Assembly (NCBI GenBank): GCA_025408425.1
Contig: JANXYX010000050.1
Location: forward strand, 62,001 to 126,000
Direction: 5' to 3'
From: Granulicella sp.
Lineage (GTDB): Bacteria > Acidobacteriota > Terriglobia > Terriglobales > Acidobacteriaceae
Length of the DNA: 64,000 bases
The notes under the pieces were generated by a model, which saw only the letters and a program-made list of their open reading frames with translations, was not told where the DNA came from and did not search any database. This document shows positions 27,100-34,516 of this stretch, one piece after another (position 1 is the stretch's first letter; every line of letters begins with the position of its first letter). The position numbers and the translations under genes were made by a program.

Positions 27100-28050
27100 G
27101 TGAACCTGATAGATGTATCCCGCGAACTGGCAACTGACGAGCAGTGCTTGGCTTTCCTTGAGCAGCAGCGTTGGCCGGATGGGATTGTCCGCTGCCCTAC
27201 CTGCGGCAATGACCAGATCAGCCGTATCACCCGTAAGACTGCCAGCAAGAACAAGCGCGCACAGGTCTACCAATGCTTAGAGAAGACCTGCAAGGGTCAG
27301 TTCTCGGCCACCAATGGCTCGATCTTCCACGACTCCCACTTACCACTGCACAAGTGGTTTATGGCGATTGCGCTGGTCATGGATGCCAAGAAAGGCATCT
27401 CGGCAAAGCAGCTACAGCAGCACCTTGGGATTGGGAGCTACAAAACGGCGTGGTACATGGCGCATCGCATCCGTAAGGCTATGGTGGACTCTGACCCAAA
27501 ACCTCTGACCGGAGTGGTGGAAGTCGATGAGACGTACATCGGGGGCACGGCGATCCGGCGCTTTCAGAAAGTCCCCAAGGTAAAACCTCCGAAAGAGATC
27601 GTGCTGGCGATGCGTGAGCGCAACACCAAGAACACGACGGGCCGGGTGCGGTACTTCCATGTTCCCGATGCGAAGCGCGCCACCATCCAGCCCATCATCG
27701 AAAAGCATCTGGCGGACAATACCCGCCGCATCTATACCGATGCTAGCGTAGTCTATGACTTCGCCATAAACGAGCAGCACGCGGCCAAACATCGCACCGT
27801 GAATCATTCCCAGCAGTGGGTGGTTCCCGGTAGCCGCATCCACACAAACACTGTGGAGTCGTCATTCTCGCTTCTCAAGCGTGGCCTGATAGGGAGCTTC
27901 CACCGCGTCTCGATAAAGCACCTGCACCGCTATTTGACGGAATTTGAGTATCGCTTCAATGAGCGTAAGGCAGGAGATCGCTTCGAGAAGACTGTGGCGG
28001 CTATGCTCCAGGCGAAGCCGATGCAGATGAAACAGCTGGTCGGGGAATAA
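27100..28050 (+). CDS. IS1595/ISXO2-like transposase
   Basis: 316 residues. The N-terminal zinc ribbon has 'RCPTCGNDQ' and a second cysteine pair region 'YQCLEKTCKGQFS'. A helix-turn-helix follows ('KKGISAKQLQQHLGIGSYKTAWYM'). The DDE/N-type catalytic domain has 'VVEVDETYIGG', then 'RRIYTDASVVY', 'HRTVNHSQQWV' and the family-typical 'HTNTVESSFSLLKRGLIGSF' with 'YLTEFEYRFNERK'. It appears intact. The start is a GTG with AGAGGG. It moves the element by cut-and-paste or copy-paste at the repeats described. Confidence 0.93.
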   Translation: MNLIDVSRELATDEQCLAFLEQQRWPDGIVRCPTCGNDQISRITRKTASKNKRAQVYQCLEKTCKGQFSATNGSIFHDSHLPLHKWFMAIALVMDAKKGISAKQLQQHLGIGSYKTAWYMAHRIRKAMVDSDPKPLTGVVEVDETYIGGTAIRRFQKVPKVKPPKEIVLAMRERNTKNTTGRVRYFHVPDAKRATIQPIIEKHLADNTRRIYTDASVVYDFAINEQHAAKHRTVNHSQQWVVPGSRIHTNTVESSFSLLKRGLIGSFHRVSIKHLHRYLTEFEYRFNERKAGDRFEKTVAAMLQAKPMQMKQLVGE

Positions 28051-28128
28051 GTCTTTTATCCACAGACCCCAAAATAAAATGGGGCATATTTACTGCACGT
28101 TTTTACAAAGTCGTGGTACAGTCGAGCC

Positions 28129-28764
28129 ATGTCCTCATACTGCCTTGCCGGGCCCAACACCGCGATCTTATCTCGTGAGGAAGCAGAGAAAATCCTGCAA
28201 CCTCACATCGAGCTTCTCAATCGCCTCATTGATGAGGGTTGGGAAGCGTGGAAAACAGACTATGCACATAAGGAGCACATCCTCGATGGGCGTGCGCGTG
28301 CGGCGATCATCTATGCCGAAATCGTACATCGCGCTGTCGAAGCGTTCGCTGGGATCGACGGCGTAAAACTTATTCGTCGTCGCGGCAGTCTCATGATCTT
28401 TATCGGTGATCTCCTTACGCTTCGTTTTAAAAAGATTCGCAGGAGCGGACGGTGCAGCAACATTCACACGCAGATTCAGATTAAGTTTCTTGGACAATAT
28501 CAGCTTCCCGGCATGGTTGACGGAACGCTCGTCCATGCAGGGTATCAATTGGATGAACTTCAACAAGGCATCGAGAGAAAAGCGGTGGTTTGTCAACTCA
28601 ACAAAGAGGTTCGCTGGCAGATACCCCTTAGCGGCACACTTGCCGAGGTTGTTCATGTACCAGATGTGGAGACTCCAAACACACCATCTTCTGCACCTCG
28701 ATTCGTTGCCAAGAAAGGCCTCGCGATGCCTGCTGCCGCAGAAGCAAATGCGGAGAAGGAATAA
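28129..28764 (+). CDS. Cargo protein of unknown function, partner of the XRE/IrrE gene
   Basis: 211 residues with no signal peptide or membrane helix. The N-terminal third is helical ('LSREEAEKILQPHIELLNRLI', 'ARAAIIYAEIVHRAVEAF'). The middle is beta-rich and the C-terminus is disordered and Ala/Pro-rich. I recognise no domain. Its stop is three bases from the GTG of the HTH/ImmA-IrrE gene, so the two form an operon. Such pairs look like toxin-antitoxin or regulator-protease modules, but the partner here is not a known toxin. The insulating gap from the transposase (78 bases) has a CCCCA/TGGGG hairpin at 28067-28084. Confidence 0.5.
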   Translation: MSSYCLAGPNTAILSREEAEKILQPHIELLNRLIDEGWEAWKTDYAHKEHILDGRARAAIIYAEIVHRAVEAFAGIDGVKLIRRRGSLMIFIGDLLTLRFKKIRRSGRCSNIHTQIQIKFLGQYQLPGMVDGTLVHAGYQLDELQQGIERKAVVCQLNKEVRWQIPLSGTLAEVVHVPDVETPNTPSSAPRFVAKKGLAMPAAAEANAEKE

Positions 28765-28767
28765 ATT

Positions 28768-29826
28768 GTGCCTGACTTCAACAGAGAAATGCTCGTTATC
28801 GCACGTGAGTCGCGAGGGATGACGCAAACCCAACTAGCAGGGGAAATTGGTGTATCTCAAGCGGAGGTTTCTAAATATGAAAACGGCATCAAGGTGCCAC
28901 CGGCTTCGCAAGTCGCAAAGATTGCCCATCGACTCCGATACACGGATAGCTTTTTCTTTTTAGATGAATCAATTCGAGCATTTGGGTCAGGGTGTGTCTA
29001 TCACCGCAAGCGGAAGAGTGCTACGGACACAAAGCTAGCCCAACTCCTAGCGATGATCAACGTAAAGCGAATTCAAGTAAAGAATCTTCTTAAATCAGTG
29101 GATAGCAAGACGGCCTATTCCTTTGAGTCATTGGATATTGATGAATTCAAGGGAGGGCCGTCTGAGGTGGCGAGGTCTTTGCGCGCATTATGGCACCTTC
29201 CGCCAGGGCCTGTTCACAACCTCATTAGGGCAATCGAGGATGCGGGTGGGCTGGTTATCAAATGCGACTTCGGAACGAGCAAAGTTGATGCCCTTAGCCA
29301 ATGGCTACCGGGTAGTTGCCCTATTTTTTTGGTCAACGATGCAATACCAACAGATCGCCTGAGATTTACGCTTGCCCATGAGGTCGGCCATATCGTGATG
29401 CACCGTATTCCATCGGAAGATATGGAACGAGAGGCAGACAAATTTGCTGCCGAATTTTTGATGCCAGAGAAAGAGATACGTCCCCATCTCGGCTATGTGG
29501 ATATTCCAAAGCTAGCAGCGATGAAACAGCATTGGAGAGTAGCGATGGGAGCTTTGCTCTACCGGGCGGCAGATCTTAAGACAATTGACGATCGTCGCAA
29601 ATCATATCTGTGGTTCCGCATGGGGCAGGCGGGATACAGAACTCACGAGCCTGTAGAGATTGCGCCAGAAGAGCCCACGCTTTTGAAAGAACTTTTAGAA
29701 GTCCATGAGTATTCGATGGGCTATCGGAAAGAGGAACTCGATGCCGCCGTTTTCGAGGAGGGAGCTTTTATGGATTTAAGGCGGGGTCGATACCGGGGCC
29801 CCGGAATGAGGTTGGTAAGTAAGTAG
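28768..29826 (+). CDS. XRE-family HTH protein with ImmA/IrrE metallopeptidase domain
   Basis: 352 residues. The N-terminal lambda-repressor-type HTH (about 7-60) has 'MTQTQLAGEIGVSQAEVSKYENG'. The C-terminal COG2856 domain has the zinc signature 'TLAHEVGHIVMHR' (HExxH), followed by 'MEREADKFAAEFLMP' with the third metal ligand. Known members cleave a repressor or act as toxin with an HTH antitoxin, as in ImmA of ICEBs1 or IrrE. Here both domains are on one chain. The GTG start has AAGGA upstream. The stop lies 7 bases before a tRNA gene, so both are probably on one transcript. Confidence 0.85.
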   Translation: MPDFNREMLVIARESRGMTQTQLAGEIGVSQAEVSKYENGIKVPPASQVAKIAHRLRYTDSFFFLDESIRAFGSGCVYHRKRKSATDTKLAQLLAMINVKRIQVKNLLKSVDSKTAYSFESLDIDEFKGGPSEVARSLRALWHLPPGPVHNLIRAIEDAGGLVIKCDFGTSKVDALSQWLPGSCPIFLVNDAIPTDRLRFTLAHEVGHIVMHRIPSEDMEREADKFAAEFLMPEKEIRPHLGYVDIPKLAAMKQHWRVAMGALLYRAADLKTIDDRRKSYLWFRMGQAGYRTHEPVEIAPEEPTLLKELLEVHEYSMGYRKEELDAAVFEEGAFMDLRRGRYRGPGMRLVSK

Positions 29827-29833
29827 GCAAGAC

Positions 29834-29917
29834 GGAGGGTGTCTAGTTGGTACTAGGGCCGGTCTTATAAACCGGGGATACCTTGCCGGGTATGGAGTTC
29901 GATTCTCCCACCCTCCG
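29834..29917 (+). tRNA. Class II tRNA with 8/4 fold (allo-tRNA type), anticodon TAT, serine-like body
   Basis: 84 bases, read as follows. The 8-bp acceptor stem is GGAGGGTG/CACCCTCC, perfect. The D arm is CTAG/CTAG with loop TTGGTA. The anticodon stem is CCGGT/ACCGG with loop CTTATAA (anticodon TAT at 29866-29868, U33 kept). The long variable arm is ATACC/GGTAT. The T stem is only 4 bp, GGAG/CTCC, with normal loop TTCGATT. The discriminator is G; no CCA is encoded. An 8+4 acceptor branch with a long variable arm is the hallmark of 'allo-tRNAs', known from acidobacteria among others and mostly serylated. G73 and the variable arm suit SerRS, yet the anticodon reads the Ile codon AUA. Charging cannot be settled from sequence. 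Confidence 0.82.
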
Positions 29918-29978
29918 CTCACTATTGTTATTCTACCAAGAATGGTGGTCTGTCAATGCCGCCATTAGGTGGTGATGC

Positions 29979-30119
29979 TTGAAAGTAGACAAGGCTCAAT
30001 TCACATCCATAGTGAACCAGATGCTCAAGACAGCCCCTATAAAGCGTTCTGAGGCTCAGACAGGGCAGCCTAAGACGGGCAAGATAATACCCGCGTCGAA
30101 AGTCGCAGGGGATAGGTGA
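29979..30119 (+). CDS. Tiny cargo protein, 46 residues, AUA-rich
   Basis: A TTG start at 29979 has AGGTGG 7 bases upstream; an in-frame stop lies just before it, so no longer form exists. The product begins 'MKVDKAQFTSIVNQMLK' and is basic and polar, ending 'IIPASKVAGDR'. The pattern (acidic/basic helix, PIKR, then a Gly/Pro/Lys tail) recalls small phage and mobile-element proteins, but I cannot name a family. Four of 46 codons are ATA (11, 21, 36, 37). Its TGA overlaps the GTG of the next gene (GTGA at 30116-30119). Confidence 0.5.
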   Translation: MKVDKAQFTSIVNQMLKTAPIKRSEAQTGQPKTGKIIPASKVAGDR

Positions 30120-30211
30120 ATGTGCCCCATCCCCACTCCATCAACGCCGCGATCATAGCCATATGCGCTATAGCCGCTATGATCGGAATTTTCATGCGGT
30201 TGAGAAAATAG
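30116..30211 (+). CDS. Tiny membrane peptide, 31 residues, AUA-rich
   Basis: A GTG start at 30116 overlaps the previous stop (GTGA), with AGGGGAT just before it. The product is a short polar N-terminus, one hydrophobic helix ('AAIIAICAIAAMIGIFM') and a basic end 'RLRK', the layout of small toxic or regulatory membrane peptides. Three of 31 codons are ATA. A perfect 10-base inverted repeat lies within the gene. No family is recognised. Confidence 0.42.
   Translation: MNVPHPHSINAAIIAICAIAAMIGIFMRLRK
30150..30185. repeat. Perfect inverted repeat inside the tiny membrane-peptide gene
   Basis: CGATCATAGC at 30150-30159 and GCTATGATCG at 30176-30185, 16 bases apart. In mRNA this makes a stable hairpin in the coding region; in DNA it could be a protein binding site. 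Confidence 0.7.
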
Positions 30212-30254
30212 CTTGGCTGCCCTGTCACGGTCATTTCAGACTAGCGAAATAGTG

Positions 30255-30276
30255 TTTATGTGTCAAAGGGATAATC
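30255..30276 (-). repeat. Right terminal inverted repeat
   Basis: Reverse complement starts GATTATCCCTTTGACACA and matches the left end at 20 of 22 positions. Confidence 0.8.
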
Positions 30277-30317
30277 GTCTTGCTAAGTCATGACATCTAA
30301 ACCACTTACCATGGGGT

Positions 30318-30332
30318 ACCCCCTAGGGGGGT
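30318..30332. repeat. CCCCCTAGGGGG palindrome before the polysaccharide deacetylase
   Basis: ACCCCC, TA, GGGGGGT, 33 bases upstream of the deacetylase ATG and just outside the mobile element. It is strongly self-complementary; role unknown. Confidence 0.5.
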
Positions 30333-30365
30333 GGGGTACTGAAGTAGCAGGAGAGCAGAGCCGCC

Positions 30366-31094
30366 ATGCCCGACACCGCACTCAAAGTCGCCGCAGCCGC
30401 CACCACCGCCGCTCTCCTCGCCGGAGCCTGGACCTACGCCGCCCTCTGGCCCCAGTCCCAACTCTTCGGCAAAGTCCTCGTTGCTGGCCCCAGCCCCAAC
30501 CAGATCGCCCTGACCTACGACGACGGCCCCAACCCCGGCGTCACCGAGCGCCTCCTCGAAGTCCTGGCCCGCCACAACGTCCGCGCCACTTTCTTCATGA
30601 TCGGCCGCTTCGTACGCCAGCGGCCCGATCTCGCCCGCGCCGTAGCCGCTGCCGGACACCTTATCGGGAACCACACCATGACCCACCCCTGGCTCGCCTG
30701 GCAGTCCGCAGCCCGCATCCGCGAAGAGCTCACCGCCTGCAACCGCGCCCTCGAAGACACTCTGGGCATCCCTATCCGCTTCTTCCGCGCCCCTCACGGA
30801 GCCCGCCGCCCCTACGTCCTTCGCACCGCTCGCGCCCTCGGCCTCACCCCGGTTCAATGGAACGTAACGGCCTTGGACTGGAACCCACTTCCAGCCGCAC
30901 AGATCCTCGCCAATCTCCAGCGCGGCATAGCCCACAATCAGCGCCGCCACCGTGCCTCCAACCTCCTCCTCCACGACGGCGGCGACCAGTCCCTGGGTCA
31001 GCCTCGCATCCCAACCGTCGAAGCCACAGATCAACTCCTCCACATCCACAAAGCGACCAGCACAACTTTCGTCACCCCCGAGGACTGGGCATGA
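30366..31094 (+). CDS. Polysaccharide deacetylase (NodB-fold, CE4)
   Basis: 242 residues. The N-terminus is a membrane anchor or uncleaved signal ('AAAATTAALLAGAWTYAALW'). The NodB domain has motif 1 'ALTYDDGPNPGVT' (catalytic Asp plus metal Asp), motif 2 'GNHTMTHPWL' (HxxxH metal ligands), motif 3 'FRAPHGARRPYV' and motif 5 'LLLHDGG' with the catalytic His. It removes acetyl groups from chitin-like, peptidoglycan or exopolysaccharide chains in the periplasm. AGGAGA precedes the ATG. The stop overlaps the next ATG by four bases (ATGA). Confidence 0.9.
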   Translation: MPDTALKVAAAATTAALLAGAWTYAALWPQSQLFGKVLVAGPSPNQIALTYDDGPNPGVTERLLEVLARHNVRATFFMIGRFVRQRPDLARAVAAAGHLIGNHTMTHPWLAWQSAARIREELTACNRALEDTLGIPIRFFRAPHGARRPYVLRTARALGLTPVQWNVTALDWNPLPAAQILANLQRGIAHNQRRHRASNLLLHDGGDQSLGQPRIPTVEATDQLLHIHKATSTTFVTPEDWA

Positions 31095-31963
31095 ATCATC
31101 TTTCAACTCGCACTCCGAGTCGGCTCCGCAAACCCCGCATCATCGGCCTTTTCCTTCTGCTCGCCGCCTCCACTGCCCTCGTCTCTCGCCCCGCCAGCGC
31201 GCAGGGCAACTATGAGATTCAGGTCTACGGTTCAGAGACCGTTCCTGCCGGAAACACCATGGTAGAGATCCACTCCAACTTCACCCCCAGCGGCCAGAAG
31301 GACCTCATCGACGGCGTCTACCCCACCAACCACCAGCAGCACGAGACCCTCGAGATCACCCAGGGTCTCAACGACTGGTCAGAGGTCGGCTTCTACGTCT
31401 TCACCAGCATCCAGTCCGGACACGGCGTCCAATGGGTCGGCGATCACATCCGCCCCCGCGTTCGCGTCCCGCCCTCCTGGCACTGGCCCGTCGGCGTCAG
31501 CCTCTCCACCGAGGTCGGATACCAGCGCGCCGTCTACTCCCCCGATACCTGGACCTGGGAACTCCGTCCCATCGTCGACAAGACCTTCGGTCGCTGGTAC
31601 TTCGCCTTCAACCCAGCCCTCGAACGTACCTGGCACGGCCCCGACGTCAATCAAGGCATCTCCTTCGCACCCGGAGCAAAGATCGGTTACGACTTCACCA
31701 AGAAGATCAACGCCGGCCTCGAGTACTACGCCGACTACGGCAGCCTCCGCAGCTTTGACTCTCTCCACGACCAGCAGCAGCAGATCTTCGTCGTCACTGA
31801 CCTCAACCTCTCTCCAAAATGGGAGGTCAACTTCGGCGTAGGCCTCGGCCCCACCGCCGCCACCGACCACCTCATCATCAAAGCAATCGTCGGCCGCCGC
31901 TTCTCCTGGGGCAGACAAACCGAAACCGCTGATACCTCAATAAAACCGAACGAAAACCACTAG
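31091..31963 (+). CDS. Secreted outer-membrane transporter-like protein
   Basis: 290 residues: signal peptide ending near 'RPASAQGNY', then a beta-rich sequence with alternating aromatic strands ('MVEIHSNFTPSG', 'VGVSLSTEVGYQRAVY', 'WYFAFNPALERTW', 'KINAGLEYYADYGSL', 'WEVNFGVGLGPT'). This resembles small barrels annotated as transporters in acidobacteria. The start overlaps the deacetylase stop (ATGA), suggesting coupled translation and possibly a shared export or cell-wall role. The substrate is unknown. Confidence 0.65.
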   Translation: MNHLSTRTPSRLRKPRIIGLFLLLAASTALVSRPASAQGNYEIQVYGSETVPAGNTMVEIHSNFTPSGQKDLIDGVYPTNHQQHETLEITQGLNDWSEVGFYVFTSIQSGHGVQWVGDHIRPRVRVPPSWHWPVGVSLSTEVGYQRAVYSPDTWTWELRPIVDKTFGRWYFAFNPALERTWHGPDVNQGISFAPGAKIGYDFTKKINAGLEYYADYGSLRSFDSLHDQQQQIFVVTDLNLSPKWEVNFGVGLGPTAATDHLIIKAIVGRRFSWGRQTETADTSIKPNENH

Positions 31964-31993
31964 ATTTTCGTACTATATGGCAGTCCGAAAATC

Positions 31994-33280
31994 ATGAGTA
32001 CAGCGCCCCAATCCGCCGCCACCGCCACGCCTCCAGATCAACTCTCCATGGCCGATGTACTGCGCATCCCAGCCATGCGCCGTCTCTGGTACGCCCAGAT
32101 TATCTCCGTCTTCGGCGATGTTCTGGCCCTCTTCGCTGTCATCGGAATCCTCACCTTCCAACTCCACGGCACCGCCCAGCAGGTCATCGGCGTCCAGATC
32201 GCCTATCTCCTCCCCATCGCCGTCCTCGGCATCATTGCCGGTGTCTTCGTCGACCGCTGGCCTCTCAAACCCACCATGGTCGCCAGCGACCTCACCCGTG
32301 CCGTCCTCGTCCTGCTCCTCCTCCGAGCCACCTCAGTCTGGCACTTCTACGCCATCCTCGCCGCCATCAGCATCGTCTCCAGCTTCTTCGGCCCCGCCCA
32401 GGGAGTAGCCATCCGCTCCGCAGTCCCCCTCCACGGCCTCCGTTCCGCCAACTCCCTCATGCAGCAGGTCATGTTTGGAATGCGCATCGTCGGACCCGCC
32501 GTCGCAGGCCTCATGGTCTCTTTCTTCGGAAACACCAGTTGCTACATCACCGACGCCGTGAGCTTCATCGGCTCCGGTCTCCTCATCGCCTCAGTAGCCT
32601 TCCACGCGCCCGAAGCCAAAGCCGTCCACGTCACACAAAATGCTCCCGAGCACACTGGCCTCACCAGCATCTTCTCCGACATGCGTCAGGGAATAAGCTT
32701 CATCGTCCATCACGCGGCCCTGCTCTTCGTCATCCTCGCCCTGGCTGCCGGAATGTTCGTCCTCGGATGCTTCGGCCCGCTCATCGCCGTCTACGTCCGC
32801 GACTCGCTCCACGCCAGCACCCGCATCTTCGGCATTGCCCAGGCCATGATCGGCATCGGCATGTTCCTCGGCATCAACGCGCTCAACGCCTTCGGCAAGA
32901 GCATCCGCAATACCGTCCTCGTTTACTCCGGCCTCGGCGGTATCGCCCTCGGCCTCGCCCTGCTCACCGGAGTCACCCAGATCTGGTCCACCATCCTTGG
33001 CAATCTCATCGTCGGCTTCGCCGTAGCCGGCATCATCATCCCTGCCCAGACCCTCATCCAGCAGGAGACCCCTCACGCCCTCATGGGCCGCGTCGGCTCC
33101 ACCGTCATGTCTGTCATCTTCACCGCCCAGATCGCCGGCCTCATCCTCAGCGGCCAACTCGCCCAACACATAGGCGTCCGCCAGGTCTTCGCCGTCTGCG
33201 CCATCCTGCTCATCATCCTCATTGCCGCCGGCCGCCTCTGGATGGAACCCAAACCCCAACCCACCCCAGATGTCTTCTAA
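31994..33280 (+). CDS. MFS transporter (EntS/MFS_3 type)
   Basis: 428 residues with 12 predicted helices. The loop 2-3 motif is seen as 'GVFVDRWPLKPTMVASDLTRA', matching the GxxxDRxxxR pattern of MFS, and the family is the enterobactin exporter-like MFS_3 group ('FFGPAQGVAIRSAVP', 'RSANSLMQQVMFGMRIVGP'). It should export a small molecule using the proton gradient; the substrate is unknown. It ends with a 4-base overlap with the convergent ATPase gene. Confidence 0.85.
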   Translation: MSTAPQSAATATPPDQLSMADVLRIPAMRRLWYAQIISVFGDVLALFAVIGILTFQLHGTAQQVIGVQIAYLLPIAVLGIIAGVFVDRWPLKPTMVASDLTRAVLVLLLLRATSVWHFYAILAAISIVSSFFGPAQGVAIRSAVPLHGLRSANSLMQQVMFGMRIVGPAVAGLMVSFFGNTSCYITDAVSFIGSGLLIASVAFHAPEAKAVHVTQNAPEHTGLTSIFSDMRQGISFIVHHAALLFVILALAAGMFVLGCFGPLIAVYVRDSLHASTRIFGIAQAMIGIGMFLGINALNAFGKSIRNTVLVYSGLGGIALGLALLTGVTQIWSTILGNLIVGFAVAGIIIPAQTLIQQETPHALMGRVGSTVMSVIFTAQIAGLILSGQLAQHIGVRQVFAVCAILLIILIAAGRLWMEPKPQPTPDVF

Positions 33281-34461
33281 CTCGGTGGTTCCGGCATCAT
33301 ACGCATCATAAATTCGCCGAAAAGAGGTACCGAGAATGCAGCATCCCCATGGGTCGGGCTATAGATCATGCCCTTCTTGATCAGCGAATCGCGTATTGGC
33401 CCCAAACTCTTGGTCGTAACTCCCAGTTGATCGGCTACATTGCCCGAGCGTTGAGGACCTTGCCCAAGCGAAGCGAGTCCTCTGAGGTATTTCTTCTCGT
33501 TTGGAGTCAACCTGTCAAAACGTACCCGAAAGAAGTTCTTGTCGAGAGTCTCGAGAATAGACTCATTCGCTCTGGTAATTTCTTCTTCCGTAATCGTCGG
33601 TCCTCGTGAGCTGTTCCACGCTTCTTTACCCCACTCCTGAATGAAGTACGGATAGCCTTCAGTCTGTTTCAGAATAAATTCAAGCGCAGCGCTTTCGAAA
33701 GCGACACCCTCGTTGTGCACTGGTCTTTCCAGTGCTGCAATCGCATCTTCCCGCTCCAATGGCCCAATCGAAGGATAGGTAAATAATCTTTCGGCATATG
33801 ACTTCGATTTTCCTGCGAGCGCCAGTATCTGCGGCAGACCCGCGCCTACGAGTAGCATCGGCAAGCTTCGTTGCGTCACTTTGTGGAACGCCATAATCAG
33901 CGCTCCGAACTCTTTAACGCTCAAGTACTGAAGTTCATCGATGCATATCACAATTGCAGTTCCGCGATCTTGAGCGGCTTCCGCAACAGCTAAAAATAGC
34001 TCCCCCAAATCTGAAGCAAGATCACCACTATCGGCAGTCCCGCGTTCCATATCGGAACCAAATTCCAATTCGAGATCTCCGACCTTTGCTTTCAGGCCAG
34101 TGATAAAACTGCGAAAAACCCGTAGGCCTCGTTTTACCTTTTCGCTCGTGTTGGCCATCGCATCCAGGCTAAAAAGAACCTGACGTAGAGGTGGCAACAA
34201 CATTGAAGTTAAGGGGCGTTCTTCGTTCGCTTCCATGAGCACAGCCTTGGCACCTTGGCTCTCCGCCATGGAGTATATGCGGTTCAGCAGTACGGTCTTT
34301 CCCACGCCTCGTAAACCAACCAAGATCTGGCCTTGAGCCGACCGCCCATTCCGAACACGGTCAATTGCCACATCAGCGCTTTCAAGAATCGTGTCTCGGC
34401 CGGTTAATTCGGGCGGCTGGGAACCTGCACCTGGGTTGAAGGGATTTCTTCGCGGATCCAT
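33277..34461 (-). CDS. AAA/STAND-like ATPase with C-terminal winged helix
   Basis: 394 residues. It has Walker A 'VGLRGVGKTVLLNRIY' (about 50-65), Walker B 'AIVICIDELQYL' and sensor-like 'LLVGAGLPQIL', followed by a lid and a C-terminal winged-helix-like part ('GNVADQLGVTTKSLGPIRDSLIKKGMIY'). This matches the archaeal-ATPase/ORC1-like group common in mobile DNA. Codon use is less C-ending than its neighbours, which suggests recent transfer. No partner gene is adjacent. Possible roles are regulatory NTPase or defence; none is shown. Confidence 0.7.
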   Translation of the reverse strand: MDPRRNPFNPGAGSQPPELTGRDTILESADVAIDRVRNGRSAQGQILVGLRGVGKTVLLNRIYSMAESQGAKAVLMEANEERPLTSMLLPPLRQVLFSLDAMANTSEKVKRGLRVFRSFITGLKAKVGDLELEFGSDMERGTADSGDLASDLGELFLAVAEAAQDRGTAIVICIDELQYLSVKEFGALIMAFHKVTQRSLPMLLVGAGLPQILALAGKSKSYAERLFTYPSIGPLEREDAIAALERPVHNEGVAFESAALEFILKQTEGYPYFIQEWGKEAWNSSRGPTITEEEITRANESILETLDKNFFRVRFDRLTPNEKKYLRGLASLGQGPQRSGNVADQLGVTTKSLGPIRDSLIKKGMIYSPTHGDAAFSVPLFGEFMMRMMPEPPS

Positions 34462-34516
34462 TATCTAAGCAGTTTACATGAAACTAAAACAAATGCCTTA
34501 GTCTTCCATAAACTCC

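Larger units (their letters stand above)
27041..30276. mobile_element. IS1595/ISXO2-like element with cargo genes
   Basis: A 3.24-kb unit bounded by terminal inverted repeats (27041-27062 and 30255-30276, 20 of 22 bases identical, core GATTATCCC.TTGACACA). It contains the transposase, a 211-residue protein of unknown family, an XRE/ImmA-IrrE protein, a class II tRNA and two tiny overlapping genes. All read in the same direction. Base composition is lower in GC than the flanks. The IS1595 family is known to include members with passenger genes. No perfect 8-base target duplication is visible (TTATTGAT left, GTCTTGCT right, 5 of 8), so the insertion may be old or the exact ends may be off by a few bases. 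Confidence 0.78.

Noticed and set aside
27024..28059. Repeat TAAGTCTTTTTAT left of the element and TAAGTCTTTTAT after the transposase stop
   Set aside because: Short, A/T-rich and not next to an inverted repeat at the second site, so it does not mark an element end.
27033..30284. Target-site duplication TTATTGAT / GTCTTGCT around the mobile element
   Set aside because: Only 5 of 8 bases match at the best offset, not better than expected by chance in an AT-rich flank.
30290..31963. A 557-codon plus-strand ORF covering the deacetylase and the outer-membrane gene
   Set aside because: Its first half is Arg/Pro/Ser-rich text in the wrong frame over the NodB domain; only the last 290 codons, from the ATG at 31091, are real.
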